64,000 nucleotides of DNA from Skeletonema tropicum (lineage: Eukaryota; Bacillariophyta; Thalassiosirophyceae; Thalassiosirales; Thalassiosiraceae), in contig CM074135.1 in the NCBI GenBank assembly GCA_037178625.1, positions 2,544,001 through 2,608,000 of the forward strand. Direction: 5' to 3'. Shown here one piece after another: positions 11,944 to 24,562 of this stretch; the first letter of the stretch is position 1, and every line of letters starts with the position of its first letter. A model generated the notes under the pieces. The model saw only the letters and a list, made by a program, of their open reading frames with translations. It did not search any database and was not told the DNA's origin. A program made the translations under genes and the position numbers.

Positions 11944-13283
11944 CTAAGCTCGACGTCTTTTGCTACTACGAGACTCGGTTCCAATATCAGAACCATCTGC
12001 TTCTTCCATTGCTGCAATTTCAGCATTTATTCTCTCCACTTCGTTCCTATGCGGTGCTGCCATAGCCATGAGCTTAGCTATTCTGGCTTCGTGGCGTGCC
12101 CTTCGTTGTTCCAGACACCGCTTCTTGTTCACTGTGGAGATCAATATCGCTATGGATGATTTCAAAGCTTTGTAAAATTCGCCAAGTCCGTAACATCGAC
12201 GCACCGCTCTAAGCACTTCGGGTAGGTGGAGAGGGTTTATCACACTGTACAAGGACGGAGTGACTCCCAGCCAATCAGCCAACTGTTTTCTTGTTGCGCT
12301 CTTCAGCTGTGTTCGTATAATCTTTTCCCTGCCAACTACTGCTACGTCGTAATGACGTAGTTGATTCGCACGGCGTTATTGATGAGCGCCTGATATACAC
12401 AAATTAAAACGCCTGAATCATCTTCTATTTTGAGCTCTGTCAAGGTGTGATTTGATTGCATTGTTGCATTGATGCTGGAGATATCATTCACCAGCCGAAG
12501 AAATGACTTCTTTCCATGTACGGTGATCCCACTATTCCCCAATAAAGAAAGAGTTCTCAGTGATGTATTGTTTTTGAGGGAGTCGACTAGGATTTCCACA
12601 CCTTCATCATCTATCATATTCCTATCGAGATATAGATGTTTCAGCTTCGTACTTCCCCTCTGCAGTAATTTGGCTACTTCAAAACAACCGTCTGAGTTGA
12701 TATTGTTATCACTTAAATGTAGCTGCGTCAAGTTCGGAGGGATGAGTTCGACGTCAATCTCAATCGATTCAATGTGGCAACTAATACAATTCAGCGACTG
12801 AATTGTGCTTTTACTCAACGCACGAAGCAACACATTGAACCCTTCTGACTTTATATTGTTGTTGTTGAGAGCAACATGTTTCAGATGGTTAGAATTTTGT
12901 AAAATTGGCACCATACTCTGCACTGCTGCTACGCTTAATTCATTACGGTAAAGATGCATTTCTCTGATGGAACTGCTTCTCGTCAACCCTTGGAAGAAAA
13001 ACGAAATCTTATGATCATTTAGGACGTTATTACATAGGTGCAAATGTTCCAAGTGGGTGTTGTTAGCAATATCACGACCTAGCTCTTCCCATTTCGCATC
13101 AGGCATATAATCGATGTAGTCAAATTCACCGCCGACAGCGCGTAACGTCTGCCTATAACAAGAAGGATCATTCTCCTTGATCTTTCGCAAAAAATCGTGC
13201 AACATTGCTGTTTTGGTCTCCTCCTCCACTCTAGAGCGCCGCTCCATCTCGATGGAGTCCTCGCTGTCGCTGGCCATTCTCAT
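11944..13283 (-). CDS. LRR protein (ribonuclease-inhibitor type), island copy 1, one frame break
   Basis: First of five closely related LRR genes in the island. An acidic Ser/Asp/Glu N-terminus is followed by the family segment WEELGRDIANNTHLEHL, then about eight RI-type repeats (pattern L..L.L..N.I...G) to LVNDISSINATMQSNHTL. A conserved C-terminal module follows (PSLYSVINPLHLPEVL...ALKSSIAILISTVN), then a coiled coil rich in Glu/Arg/Ala and a basic end SRSSKRRR resembling a nuclear localisation signal. The frame breaks near 12345-12360; the next frame carries GREKIIRTQLKS and restores the family sequence, so I join the two. It faces the BspA-type pseudogene across a ~400-bp promoter. Function is unknown; LRRs imply protein binding. 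Confidence 0.8.
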
Positions 13284-13409
13284 TCTATGAGAGCTTGGTT
13301 GTTTTGTTCGTTCCGTCTATCATGGTATGGTCTCTCCAGAGAGAGAAGCTCCGAGCTACATACAAACTCATACTTTGAACTCGAGGAGGGGGGGCGGGCA
13401 GAAAGTAGC

Positions 13410-13480
13410 ATTTTCTTGTAATTTGGCTTCTAACGTCGGAATTGGTATGTGTCACAAAATTCAAATTGATTCAAATGCCT
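13410..13480. promoter_or_regulatory. Shared promoter block, LRR copy 1 / BspA-LRR pair
   Basis: The block holds ttttcttgtaatttgg, aacgtcggaattggta (about 13432-13447) and ttcaaattgattcaaatgcc. The same three elements in the same order occur at 28583-28650 between the second divergent pair. The position between two outward-facing genes suggests a bidirectional promoter. Confidence 0.6.
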
Positions 13481-13678
13481 CGCGCCCGCCCGCCCGCCCG
13501 ATGTGATAAAGAAAGGCATGCAACTGCAACACAACAGCACAACAACACGCCAGGTCGATGTTTGTGCTGTTGCGTTCTTGCTTGGCAGCTGGAGCTTTGT
13601 TGCATGCTGCTTCGTTGTTACTTCTTAGAAACTGACTGAATAGTATTACCATAATTATCGCTGGTGGTTGTTATTATT

Positions 13679-14455
13679 ATGGCAGATCATCATCGGGTAG
13701 GCGAGATTTATGTCTACAGGGGTGGCCAAGCTCCTCAGCACATCACTCATGCGATCATCGACAAGTCAGTCACAGTCATTGATGAATACGCATTTGATGA
13801 CAAGATCTTATGCATTCCAGGGCTGTGAGTCTCTGACACATCTAGATTTACGATCTGTGAGAATTCTCGGCGAATTCTCATTGTCTTCTTCAGGTTTGAC
13901 TGAAGTGGGTTGTGATAATCTGGAAATAATTAGAGCCGACGCGTTCACGGAATGTTATTCGCTGAGACGCGTCTCGTTTCCTAAAGTCAAAAGGATTGAA
14001 AGATGCGTCTTCGAAGATACCGCATTAACTGAAGTTGCACTACCAAAAGTAGCGGAATTTGTTGATGCGAATGCATTTTATTATAACAACCATTTGAGAC
14101 GCATTTGCCTTCCTTTGAAAGTAGATTTGTTTCCTTCGGATTTTGATGGAGGTTCATTCGATGGCTGTGAAAATCTAACTACAGTCACGCTTATCGGGGG
14201 GGTTGACGAAACTGTCTCTTCATTACACATGAAAGCTTGGAGGGATGATATGACGGGAGAAATCAATCTAATCAATACAATTCTTCCTATTATTCCCTCT
14301 TCGCGGAAAACCACCGGCATACGATGGTGGCTGCAAACTAACTGTCCATAGCCGTATTGAACATTACAAAACAGAACACAACCAGGTGCTCAAAGAGGCT
14401 GCAGTGCTTCTTGAACTTGCTGTGTGGAAGGCAATCTGAATAGTGATAAGAGCGG
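13679..14455 (+). pseudogene. BspA-type LRR (LRR_5) gene, 5' part, disrupted
   Basis: It starts MADHHRVGEIYVYRGG and reads as a BspA-type LRR protein with the repeat pattern ..I...AF..C..L. Compared with the paralogue at 28888, roughly 45 bases are missing after EYAFD (about 13800), shifting the frame; the sense resumes as CESLTHLDLRSVRILGEFS and continues to KAWRDDMTGEINLINTILP. Further small indels follow near 14330 and 14420. The coding sequence is then cut at 14456-14471 by the retrotransposon insertion, and its 3' end reappears at 22734. With a deletion, indels and an 8.2-kb insertion, it is very unlikely to make protein. Confidence 0.8.
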
Positions 14456-14471
14456 TGGTGGTGAATCTCTA
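14456..14471 (+). repeat. Target-site duplication, left copy
   Basis: The 16-mer tggtggtgaatctcta is identical to 22718-22733. In the uninterrupted paralogue (near 29718) it occurs once in the same coding context, so it marks the retrotransposon insertion point exactly. Confidence 0.9.
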
Positions 14472-14472
14472 C

Positions 14473-16399
14473 AACGCTACTCGCTGCCGCACAAAGGCAA
14501 CTGCAACTTCTAAGGCGAAAGGGAAAGATGCACCTCCGTCTACCAACCCTAAGACGGCCGCTTCTGCTAGTACTTCCGGGAGGGCCGACCCCACTGATGT
14601 GTCCGACTCTCCCTCGCCTCCGAGAAAGGCCACAAAGACGAGCAAGTCGGCAGGAATTCTGAAGAACTCGACTCCATCCTCCTCAAATAAGAGATCTAGT
14701 GATGGAAATACCGTCGAGGGTTCTACTACGCTACTCGGTCCGCTCCTCTCATCAAGCGAGCTCATCAACGTGTCTATGTGAAATGTGGAACTCAATTGGA
14801 CGCTACTAATGCTAAAGAAGCCCAGGAAGATTTTCAACATCAGGTTAATGAGTTAATCATCGCTCTCAAAGGATTGGATAAGTCCTGTGTCATTGAACCC
14901 CTTAATCCCAACGATCGTGTCTACACCCCGATCAGCAAGAAAAGTCAGTTTCCAAATGATTTGTCTATTTTCAGCTATGCCTATGTCAAGGTTGTGCCTT
15001 ATCAGTTCAAGCCGAAGACGAATAAAGCTACAGGTGATACGTCTTCCCCTGTTGTGTATGCAGTGTTTGCAATCTCGTGTGATGAGGATCCAGTAACGCT
15101 ACTCAACAGTGCCTCCTTCAAATGGACCGCAATGGGAGGTTTCAAGATGGAGATCAAGCCTCTGCAGTGTGCTCAGTCAAAAGTAGTTGCTCTTGTGTTC
15201 TCACTTCAGACTCAAATCTCGAGCAGCACCCTTCGGGATGAGTTGAGGAGGATTCTAGAAGAGGCCTACAAGGAGATGAGTGCAAGTGGTGAATTGCCTG
15301 AAGCCTTTGCAGGCTTTCGGATTCCTGAAGTGTCCCTCGCGTTGAGCGAACCCAAATCTCTTAGCTCGACCAAGAAGGATGATGCCACATATGCTCAAAA
15401 GCAACTAAGGAAACTGTATCAAATTGAAGTAGATGTGAAAGAAAGTGAGTTTGCGGCCGTTCTTATCGACAAAGCTACGCAACTTGGTCTCTGGGGGAAA
15501 TACTGGGGAAATGGGCAAAGGTGTCTGCTCCTCTAGATAAGTCTGCCACCCTGGTCGCACGAGATAGACAGGGTGAGCATCACACCCAGCAGGGTACCGC
15601 TATCAAAGGCATCTATGGTGTCCAGGGCCTAGATGTAGTAGTTAGCGTTACCGATGGAGAGGGCAAGACTCTGTCAACCGTCACTCTTCGCCAGCTCTTC
15701 CTTCATCTCTTCAAGACTCTTGACGGCAAGTCCTTGTTTGCCAGCGTCCATCAAGGAGCGGGCATGACAGAAGTTGAGGCCGTGGTTTCCGATAATGAGG
15801 AATACCACCGCATTGCTGAAATGATGAACAAGAATGTTGCTGCCTACACCTACTATTATTTGACAACGATGCATAAGATGGATTCCAACTTAGTTCTTAA
15901 ACTCCTGGATAAAACTATGGATCCTAACCTGGTCGCTGAGGTCAAGGATTGTGAATGGGCCAAATCTACCTTCACGATCACCACTCCTCAGGATAAGAAA
16001 GAAGATGCTCGTGATGACGCACTTGCGAATCAACCGTGGATGATGGATCTTCAGCAAATTGAGGCTGACCGCGTGAACAAGCCGTCCCAAGCGGCGTTCA
16101 GGCTCGATGATCGCCAGTCTCTTGGCACGATGCACCCCCAGAATGACGAAAAGCGCAAGACGGCGGTGCAGTTCGGTGATTCCTTCGAGGCTCCCGCTAC
16201 TGCTGGTGTTCAACACGATGTTACCTCCGTCAACTCCTCTGATGATGAAATGCTCTCGGAGGCAGATGACTCTACGGGCTACCAACCCAACAACGATGAC
16301 GACAAGTCGCCTAACTCGACAAATTTCAGTCAGAATCTTTTTCCCTCCGAAACGGAGAAGGATAAGGCTGCAATAGAGGAGGAGGCGAATGGGGTATAG
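14473..16399 (+). CDS. Retrotransposon ORF1 protein, frame-broken
   Basis: Sense runs through three overlapping frames: a Ser/Thr/Lys/Pro-rich N-terminus (to ~14740), a middle part beginning VKCGTQLDATNAKEAQ (to ~15510) and a C-terminal part from SAPLDKSATLVARD to the stop at 16399. Joined length is about 640 residues. The middle is a folded-looking mixed helix/strand region; the last ~100 residues are acidic and Ser/Asp-rich. I see no CCHC knuckle or RRM. By position it should be the RNA-binding ORF1 product. The break near 15510 is consistent with one missing G in a run. A clear ATG is not visible at the 5' end. Confidence 0.65.
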
Positions 16400-16482
16400 T
16401 CGGCACCAGCTATCTCAGTAGTAACTCCGCTACTGAGACACAGCGATCTGATAGGGGTGGGGATATTAATAGGGCCGATGCA

Positions 16483-19400
16483 GTGAGAAGAAGAGTACGC
16501 AATCAACGTCGAGCCCAAGCTTTTAGGACAAGAGAAGAAACACAACGTCGTATCAAGCTAATTGACAAATTTGGGAACATTACACATATCATTAGGAATG
16601 GGAAGATGGCGGCAGGAAATATTGAGACAATCATGACTGCAATTGATAGGAGGGCGAGGAGGTTTGTGGATGCAGAGACGCTTCGGGCGTTGCAAAGGGA
16701 AACATTGATAGAGGAGGCGATAGATGAAACGGGCACTGTTGGGGAGTTACCCTCTGCTGCTGAGATGAGGTTTCTAGAGGAACATTTTACTCGACAAGAG
16801 TTAGAGGAGGTTGGGACGGTCTATGACGATCTCATGAGGGTTCACGGTAGAGCTCCACAGGCAAAACGGGAGGGTGTTGTCCGACTACTCTACGAAAACA
16901 TCAATGGGTTGAATAATTGCATGAGTGGAAACATCAAACTGGACAGGGGTAGAGAAATGTTGGATGAATTGGAAGTCAACATTGCAGCCTTTAATGAGAT
17001 CAAGATCAACCTTCAACCACAAGAAGAATGTCAATGGTTTGTCTCAGCTATTTAACGGAGGAGAAGCCGAAGTGAAGGTGGTGCATGGCTGCAATACTCA
17101 TGAGGGTGCTATCTCTAGAGTGCAGGAAGGAGGGACTGGAATTCTCACGTTTGGCCAACTGGCTGAACAGTTCGACCACATGAATGGTGGACAAGACGTC
17201 ACTGGCCTGGGAAGGTTCTCGTTCTCGAGATACCTTATGTAGGAGAGAATGGTATTTCAACTTGGGTTGTCTGCGGATATCAACCATGCGTTAGTAAAGG
17301 CCCTAGCACTAGTTACCAACAACAACGACGGTATTTTATTCAGAAAAAGCAGCCTGACGTCAAGCCACGAGACAAATTCTATGAGGACTTGATTACTCTA
17401 CTCAAGAGACGGCGTGAGGAAGGAGACCGAATTATTGTCTGCTTAGATGCTAATGAGAATATCTACACCAAGCGGATCGGACAAGCTCTTACAGAAGTAG
17501 ATGGGTTAGCGATGAAGGAGGTGGTAGGAGACTACACTGGAAAGCAGCTTGGCGCAACTTATTTTCGCGGCTCTCAACCTATCGATGGCGTGTGGGCGAC
17601 AAGGGATATCAAAGTTTTGAATGCATGCGTAATGCCGGTGGGTTATGGAATGGGTGATCACCGATGCTTCGTGGTAGACTTCTCGTTGTCATCACTTGTT
17701 GGCCGCTCCTTGGTCCGTGTGAAAAAGTTGAAGGCAAGAAGGCTGAATACCAAGCTCCCCAGAGTTGCGGAGAGATACAACCACCTGCTAGAAACGAACC
17801 TGATCAGGCATAGGGTGGATGACGATCATCGTGCCGCATACCAGGCACAAACAAAGGAAGAAGCTCGTACTGCTCTTGCGTCCTCTGAAGAGAAAAGCCA
17901 ACAATATGGCTCACGCAGAATCGAAGTGCCGCAAAATCAAGGCGGGTAGAATACCATTCTCGGCAGAATCAGTGACTTGGATAAAGCGAGGCGAAGTCTA
18001 TAGAACACTTCTCCGCTATCATGCGGGAAGGAAGGTGAACCGAGGGAATTTGAAACGAAAATGTGGGAAGCTAAAGATCCTTCGACCATTTAACCTCTCC
18101 GTAGCAGAGATCGCTGCTAGACTCAAAGCTTGCGACAGTAAGTGTGATCATTGTAGGAAGCATGGACATCACTATAGAAAGAAACATTTGAATCGTCGGT
18201 TGGATATTGCTAAAAAGAAGGGTGATGAAGCTGCAGAAAAGCGTATACTTGCCATCATTAAAGGAGAGAGAGATAGACGTTTCTGGAGGAAGTTGAATTA
18301 CAATCTTGGTAAGCGGTTTAGCGGTAGCATTCGAACAGTTCAGGTGGAATCTGATGTGGTAGAATATGACACGAAAGATTCAGTGGAAAACGCAATTTTG
18401 GAGCAATTTTGGAAAATATTCATGGTGAGGGCAAACGATTCTACCAGGCGGAAGAAGCACCTATCTGCAAAGGGCGTCTTAGAGGTCAATTTGGATACAA
18501 CGCCGACACAGTTGCTGCCAGGGCAGTGCTGGATGGCACTCATGAATTCTCTGAGGACTATCATGAGGCAACGCAACACTTATTTGAACAGATAGCAAAG
18601 ATTCGATCTCTTGTCCCGATGAACTCCGTCGAGACCTTGATTGATGAGGTGACTTGGGCTAAGTGCTGGAGACGGTCGAAGGAGGCAACATCATCGTCTA
18701 TTTCTGGCTTCCATTTTGGCCATTACATTGCTGGCGCAGAGTCGGAGTATATCTCCAACTATCACGCAGTTAAAATATCTCTCGCTCTCATGAGGGGCAT
18801 CAGTTTGTCAAGGTGGCAACGAGGTTTGACCTGCATGCTCGAAAAGAAAGCAGGCAGTCGACTAGTCACCAAATTGCGCAGCATCCTATTGTTGGAGGCT
18901 GACTTGAACAAAGCAAACAAGATCATATACGGTGATAGGATGATGAATAATATTCGCAAATACCAACTCATGCCAGAAGAGATATTCAGTGAGAAAAATA
19001 GGACGGCAGATGATGGGGCCTTGGCAAAAATACTATTCTTTGATATAGGACGGCAACTTCGTACTCCGGCTGCTATTGCTTCGGTAGATGCAAGCAACTG
19101 CTATGACAGAATAGCACATGCCATTGCTTCTTTGGTGTTTCAAGCCTTTGGAGTTGAGCAGTCGGCAACAGAGTCTATGCTTACTACAATCCAGGAGATG
19201 CGGTACTTCTTGCAAACTGCGTATGGGGACTCAAAACGGTGCGCAAACAGCACTGTCGAAGTTAAGTATCAAGGTCTGTGTCAAGGAAATGGTGCTGCAC
19301 CTGCCGGGTGGGCAGCAATTAGTATCACCATCTTGATGGCTCACAAAGCCGATGGACACGGAGCGACCTTCGTTTGCCCTTTCACACCATCCAAACAAAT

Positions 19401-22346
19401 TGACTTGGCGGCTATTCTCTTCGTCGATGATACGGATATCATTCATATCAATATGAAGAATAGGGAGACAATAAATGAGGTTCATGCAGCTCTGACAGCA
19501 AGCGTCCGCAGTTGGAATAATCTTTTGATGGCAACAGGGGGCACCCTACATCCTGATAAGTGCTTCTATTATTTGATGTCTTACTATTACGACGAGAGGA
19601 AGCAGTGTTGGCTGTATGAAGATCACTCCAAGGATTGCTATTACGACATGAATTGTCTCTTCCAGATGGGACCCCATTTTTGATGAAGCATCACTCTGTG
19701 GAGCATCCGGAGACTATGCTAGGTGTGGCAACAAGCCCGTCTGGTTCGTGCCGCAGCAAGTGCAATTGTTCTGAGGAGTGCAAAGGTCCTCTGGACGTTT
19801 TGATTGAGAAAGCATCTGATTGTGCGCAAAAAGTTCTAGGGAGTAGATTGAATCGGCGTCAATTCTGGACATGGCTATCAGCTTGTTTTTGGCCCAAAGT
19901 TTCATACGGTCTGTGCTGCCAGACGGCCCCCATCAAAGATCTTCAGACATGTCTGCAAAAGACGTATTATCAGTTGATGCCTGTGGGTGGTATGATACGA
20001 ACGGCACCTAAGGAAATCCGTGATCTAGACATTGGCTTCTACGGCGGTGGATTCCCGAATGTGCCGATAGAATGCGGCATTCAGCAATTGAACAAACTGA
20101 TGATGCACTATGGATGCCCGTCTAGTAATGGAATCACAGCTCAGGTCTCGGTAGACCTCTTAATTATTGAACTCGGTCGAGCGCATCAGCCCTTTGATGA
20201 ATCATTTCAACAATATCACTCTTGGGTTACTCCCAGCTGGGTGAAATCGATCTGGGAAAAAGTAGATATCTTCGGGTATAAGGTGGTATTGAATAATATC
20301 GACATCACCTTCCCAAGAGTGGGTGACAAGTGGCTCATGTGTGTATTTGAAGATCTCCAGTACTCTCCAAAAGAACTACGGCAATTGAACAGAGTCCGCT
20401 TGCACCAACAAATTCTGTTTTTATCGGATATACTGTGTGTGAGGGGTTCGAAGATTGATCCACGGTACAAGAAGAGGCTGTGGCGGGAGGATGAAAAGTG
20501 GTCTAAGCTTGACTTCCCCGCTGAGGAACCATCGTCAAAAGATTTTAAGGTGTGGAAGTCGGCACTCTCTCAATTAGCCCCAGGAGGTTTACTTAGCGTC
20601 CGGTTGGGAAATTGGGTGAACATCGGCCACAAACTTCAACCGTGGCGGTACTGCTGCCGCATCGAATAGACTGTTCCGCTATATGGGTAACGACCTTATG
20701 GAGGTATACCCTCCGCATGAAAATAACCCTCGGAGATATGTGAAAGATGGTAGTGATCATGCCCAGGTTCAGTACAATGTTGCGTGTACGATAGAAGAGG
20801 TAGATACTGCGGTATATCGTTCGGTAAGTCGTGCACCAATCCCAGGTCAGTCTCTACCTCCTAGCACTTTGTGGGAAGTCCTCGACCAGTGGGGTAGCAT
20901 GTGGATGTGGGAAGATCTTGAACTGACGGGGAGCTATGAGTTCCTAGTGGCGGCTCTTATAGATGGATCACTAGTATGTGTGGCGGACGGATCCTTTATC
21001 AAGGAGATGTACCCAGATATCTGCTCAGCTGCATTCATTATGGAGTGTTCCAAGGGGAGAGGCCGACTCGTTGGTAAATTCTCTGAGAAGACACTTGCTG
21101 CTTGTGCATATCGTGGGGAGCTTTTGGGATTACTCGCTATTCATCTCATCCTATTAGCTGTGAACAAACTGAAACCAACGCTGTCTGGTTCTGCCCAGAT
21201 CTATTCTGATTGCTTGGGGGCTCTCAATAATGTGGAAAACCTGCCTCCGAATCGTATCCCGTCGAGTTGCCGACATTCAGATATACTCAAAAATATCATG
21301 ATCCATTGCAGGTCTCTAACCTTTAACACAGCATTTTCTCATGTCTCGGCCCATAAACTCGATCATTTGGTGTGGGAGGAGCTGTCTAGGCCTGAACAGT
21401 TGAATGAACAGTGTGACTCTGGCGCTAAACTAGCGATTTACGACGTTGATCCGAACGCAGGAATGGCGGCGCAACCTTTGCCACTTGAGCCAATCTGCGT
21501 CTATGTGGATAGGGGTAAGGAGAAGATGACTTCAGATACTGGTGAAAAAGTCCGCTTTCATGGCCACCTAGCGCTGGCCAGGGAGATCTTCGCTAAGAGA
21601 CAGATCCTGCTTCCATCCGCGTTCGTCCAAGTAGATTGGGTCAACGTGAACAAGGCATTACACGAGGTACCCGCGGCTTTTCCAACTATGGGCATGCAAG
21701 CAAGTTCACGACATAGCCGGCACCAACTTGCGGTTACACAGATGTGATCCTAATCACTCTCCTTTGTGTCCTTCTTGTCTGGATGTGCACAGGAGTCATG
21801 CGCTCACGTCTTAATGTGTGAAGAAGAGGATAGGGTAAAATGTTTTCAGATGTCAGCGGACAATCTACAGTCCTGGTTACAATCGGTGGGGACATGTGAA
21901 GTGCTGGAAAAGTATATCATGAGTTTCGTGAGGGCTCGAAATGGCAAAAGCTTTATGGACTGCATTGCTAGCGATCATGACCCGATACTGCGGAGGTTGG
22001 CACGTTCACAAGATAAGATTGGATGGCGGTGGTTTATGGAAGGAATGATATCAAAGGAGTTCTGTGCGATTCAAGAGACACATCGTCGTCTGGGGGGCAG
22101 CTATCTTTCGGGCACAAAATGGGCACAGAGCTTCTCAATCAAGCTGATGGAGATGACCCATGGACAGTGGCTGGTGAGGGGCTTCTTGATTCATGATAAA
22201 TTTCGGGCATGCTTGCGTTAGAGAGGAAGGAGGAGCTACAAATAGCTATAGAGGAGCAGCAAGAGATGGGCTTAGAAGGGCTTGGAGAGGAGGATAAATA
22301 TTTGATGGAAATCAATCTCGATGATCTCGAAACAACCTTCTGGTGA
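16483..22346 (+). CDS. Retrotransposon ORF2: endonuclease, reverse transcriptase, RNase H; frame-broken
   Basis: About 1,950 codons if joined. Endonuclease signatures: RLLYENINGLNN (~16890), AAFNEIKIN (~16990), VCLDANENI (~17440), PIDGVWATRDI (~17580) and GMGDHRCFVVDF (~17650). A His/Cys cluster CDSKCDHCRKHGHHYRKKH sits near 18130. Reverse transcriptase: SVDASNCYDRI (~19085), QGNGAAPAGW (~19280) and the active-site FVDD at 19420-19431, a variant of YxDD. RNase H: CVADGSFI (~20975), the Glu in YRGELLGLLAIH, and YSDCLGAL (~21200). A CCHC-type finger CPSCLDV...CAHVLMC follows near 21770-21810. The last frame continues past 22221 through GMLALERKEEL to a stop at 22344-22346. At least six frame changes interrupt it, so the copy as sequenced could not make one protein. 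Confidence 0.85.
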
Positions 22347-22717
22347 ACATCAGGCTTATTGGCTGCTTTCAGTAAGGTAAAAGCGGCACGTGAAGCCTTC
22401 TTGATACTTCGCCAGCGGGCTCAGGCAGCACTTCGACGCGGTCAAAACAATCACGGATAGAGATGGGTATATGCTTATACTCTCGTGCAAATACTTGTAT
22501 TTGTATATCTCGCCTGTATCCAGGCTTATTGACATACACGTCAATATATCCCGGGCTCTATAACGAGCTGTGGTAGGAGAGACAACCCTCTCCCGTGGTT
22601 CCGACTGCGACGCTGTTTGGTTCTGCCCTCGGCGTATGAAGACTCCAATTGTTGGTTCAATGATGTCTAGGTAGCGATAATGCAACATTTACCTAATTTC
22701 CTAAGTGATATGATATA

Positions 22718-22733
22718 TGGTGGTGAATCTCTA
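22718..22733 (+). repeat. Target-site duplication, right copy
   Basis: Identical to the 16 bases at 14456-14471 and directly followed by the remainder of the interrupted BspA-type LRR gene. Confidence 0.9.
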
Positions 22734-22880
22734 GAAGCGCCTGCAAAGAAAGTCAAGGTCGATGTAGCCAGCGCAAGGAACGAGTGTCGCATTACATCAG
22801 GAGCGAATATTGTGATAAAGAACTGTACTGCCCTTTCTGGAACTGAAGTAATGAGAGCTACAGTAACAATAAATATCTAA
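22734..22880 (+). pseudogene. BspA-type LRR gene, 3' remnant
   Basis: The frame reads APAKKVKVDVASARNECR then ITSGANIVIKN, the same C-terminus as the paralogue ending at 29854. It is the separated tail of the gene starting at 13679. Near 22832 it diverges into another frame, so even the remnant carries an indel. Confidence 0.8.
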
Positions 22881-23140
22881 ATAAAGGGATGGAGTGACGA
22901 TAAGTTGCCTACCAAATAGATATTCACAGCAACGTACCACTTCATAATATTTAATTAGACTGCAACAAAGTGTAATTCTCATTCGCTATAGCTATGCACA
23001 ATTGGTGATACATTCTCATCTTCCTCTTCCTCACTACGTTTGGCCTGACAAAGAAAGTTCAAGAGCAATGTGGCATCCTAGAGTGCTCGATACGGCTAAT
23101 TATGGATAGACAATCACAATCTCAACACAACAAACTTCTA
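22881..23140. repeat. Duplicated spacer between BspA-LRR and LRR 3' ends (copy 1)
   Basis: This convergent spacer is nearly the same as 29855-30141 and clearly related to 26757-26997. Shared pieces include ccaaatagatattcacagca, cactacgtttggcctgac and agagtgctcgatacggctaa. It shows that the unit duplicated included both genes and their spacer. Confidence 0.75.
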
Positions 23141-24450
23141 TCACTTCCGGCGTCTTTTGCTGCTGCGAGACTCGCCACCCTCAATTCCCACTGCTCCCCG
23201 TGCTGCATCATCCATTGCCGCCAGCTCAGCATCTAGCTCCTTCAACTTTGATAAGTGATAGGCCCTTTGTTGCTGGATGCATTCTCTCCTATTCACTGTA
23301 GATATCACTCCCGCTATCGATGATTTCAATGCAGCGTACAGTTCTCCGTGTTCGTGTATACGACTGACCAATGCAAGCACTTCAGGCAAGTGCAGAGGGT
23401 GAATCTCACTGTACAAGGACCGAGTGACTCCCTGACAATCCGCAAACTCTTTTCTTTTCGAGCTATCTAATTGTATCAGACGAATCTTTTGTTTGCCAGC
23501 ACTATCCTGGTCGTTTGGGTTTGAGAAATACCTGGTTATTCCAACCGCATTATTGATGAGATACTGAATCGTTTCCAAAGCCATGTTTGAATTTCGTACT
23601 CAAATCTATTACATCGAGGTCTCTCAAAGTGTGATTTGATTGCATTGTTGCGTTGACGCTGGAGATATCATTCACCAGCCGAAGAAATGACTTCATCCCT
23701 TCTACAGTGATCCCATCGTTCCTTCTTGTATAAAGATGTTTCAGGCATGTATTGGTTTTCAGGGCATCGACCAAAATTGCAACACCCTCGTCATCAATCT
23801 CACTGTCATCAAGATGTAGAGATGTCATTGTCGATCCTCCCCCCTGTAGCAATTTAGCTATTTCGCGGCAACCGTCAGAGTTTATTTTGTTTCCTTCTAA
23901 TCGTAAAGACGTCAAGTTCTGAGGAATGAGGTCGCCGTCAATCTCAATTGATCTAATGCCGCAGCAACCGAAATCCAGCTCTTCAATTGGGCTATTGTGC
24001 AATGCATGAAATAGCGCATTGAATCCTTCTGACTGTATATTGTTATTGTCGAGATTCAAATATTTGAGATTGTTAGTATTCTCTAAAAATGGCAACATGC
24101 TCCGAAGTCCTGCTGAGCTGAATTGATTATTGTGCAGACACAATTTTGTAATAGAACTGCTTCTGGTCAACCCTCGGAAGAAAGATGATATCTTACGATC
24201 ATCGAGGTCACAGACACTAAATTCTATCTCATGCAAGTGTGTGTTGTTGGCAATATCACGACCTAGCTCCTCCCACTTCGCATCGGTCATAGTTTGGAAA
24301 CATTGATACTCTCTGTACCCAACTAATCTCGTCGTATCAGGATCATTGTCCTTTATCATTGACATCTGCGCAAGAAAATTCGGTTCATTAACATGAAACC
24401 TCATCATCCGAAGAGCTCGGCTCGGAGGAATGCTCACTATCGCTGTCCAT
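23141..24450 (-). CDS. LRR protein (ribonuclease-inhibitor type), island copy 2, two frame breaks
   Basis: Same architecture as the other island LRRs: acidic N-terminus starting MDSDSEHSSEPSSSDDE at 24450, then TRLVGYREYQCFQT, WEELGRDIANNTHLHE, about eight RI-type repeats, the INPLHLPEVL/SSIAGVISTVN module, a coiled coil (LSKLKELDAELAAMDDA) and a basic SRSSKRRRK end. An extra base near 24398 shifts the N-terminus and an extra A near 23597 splits the body; both are single-base differences from its paralogues. The tail is the second tail type, distinct from copy 1. Its upstream side carries a promoter block shared with the TPR gene at 37985. Confidence 0.75.
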
Positions 24451-24562
24451 ATTTCTTTTCCCCTGTATCACTCTTGCTACTTGGGATTTGGGAGATAAAT
24501 GGCGGTGGGTGGGATGATGAGGGGGTTGTGATTACATATTAGGATATGCGCAGTAATTTAGC

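Larger units (their letters stand above)
14472..22717 (+). mobile_element. Non-LTR retrotransposon, apparently full length (8246 bp)
   Basis: The element lies between perfect 16-bp target-site duplications inside a BspA-type LRR gene. It has an ORF1 region, then ORF2 with an apurinic-type endonuclease, reverse transcriptase, RNase H and a CCHC finger, and ends in a ~370-base untranslated tail. No LTRs are seen, and there is no poly(A) tail; the end is a short gatatgatata sequence. This domain order fits RNase H-bearing LINE clades (I, Tad or Ambal-like), but I cannot assign the clade by eye. A 5'-truncated copy lies at 25531-26717 on the other strand. Both ORFs contain several single-base frame breaks. 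Confidence 0.9.
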
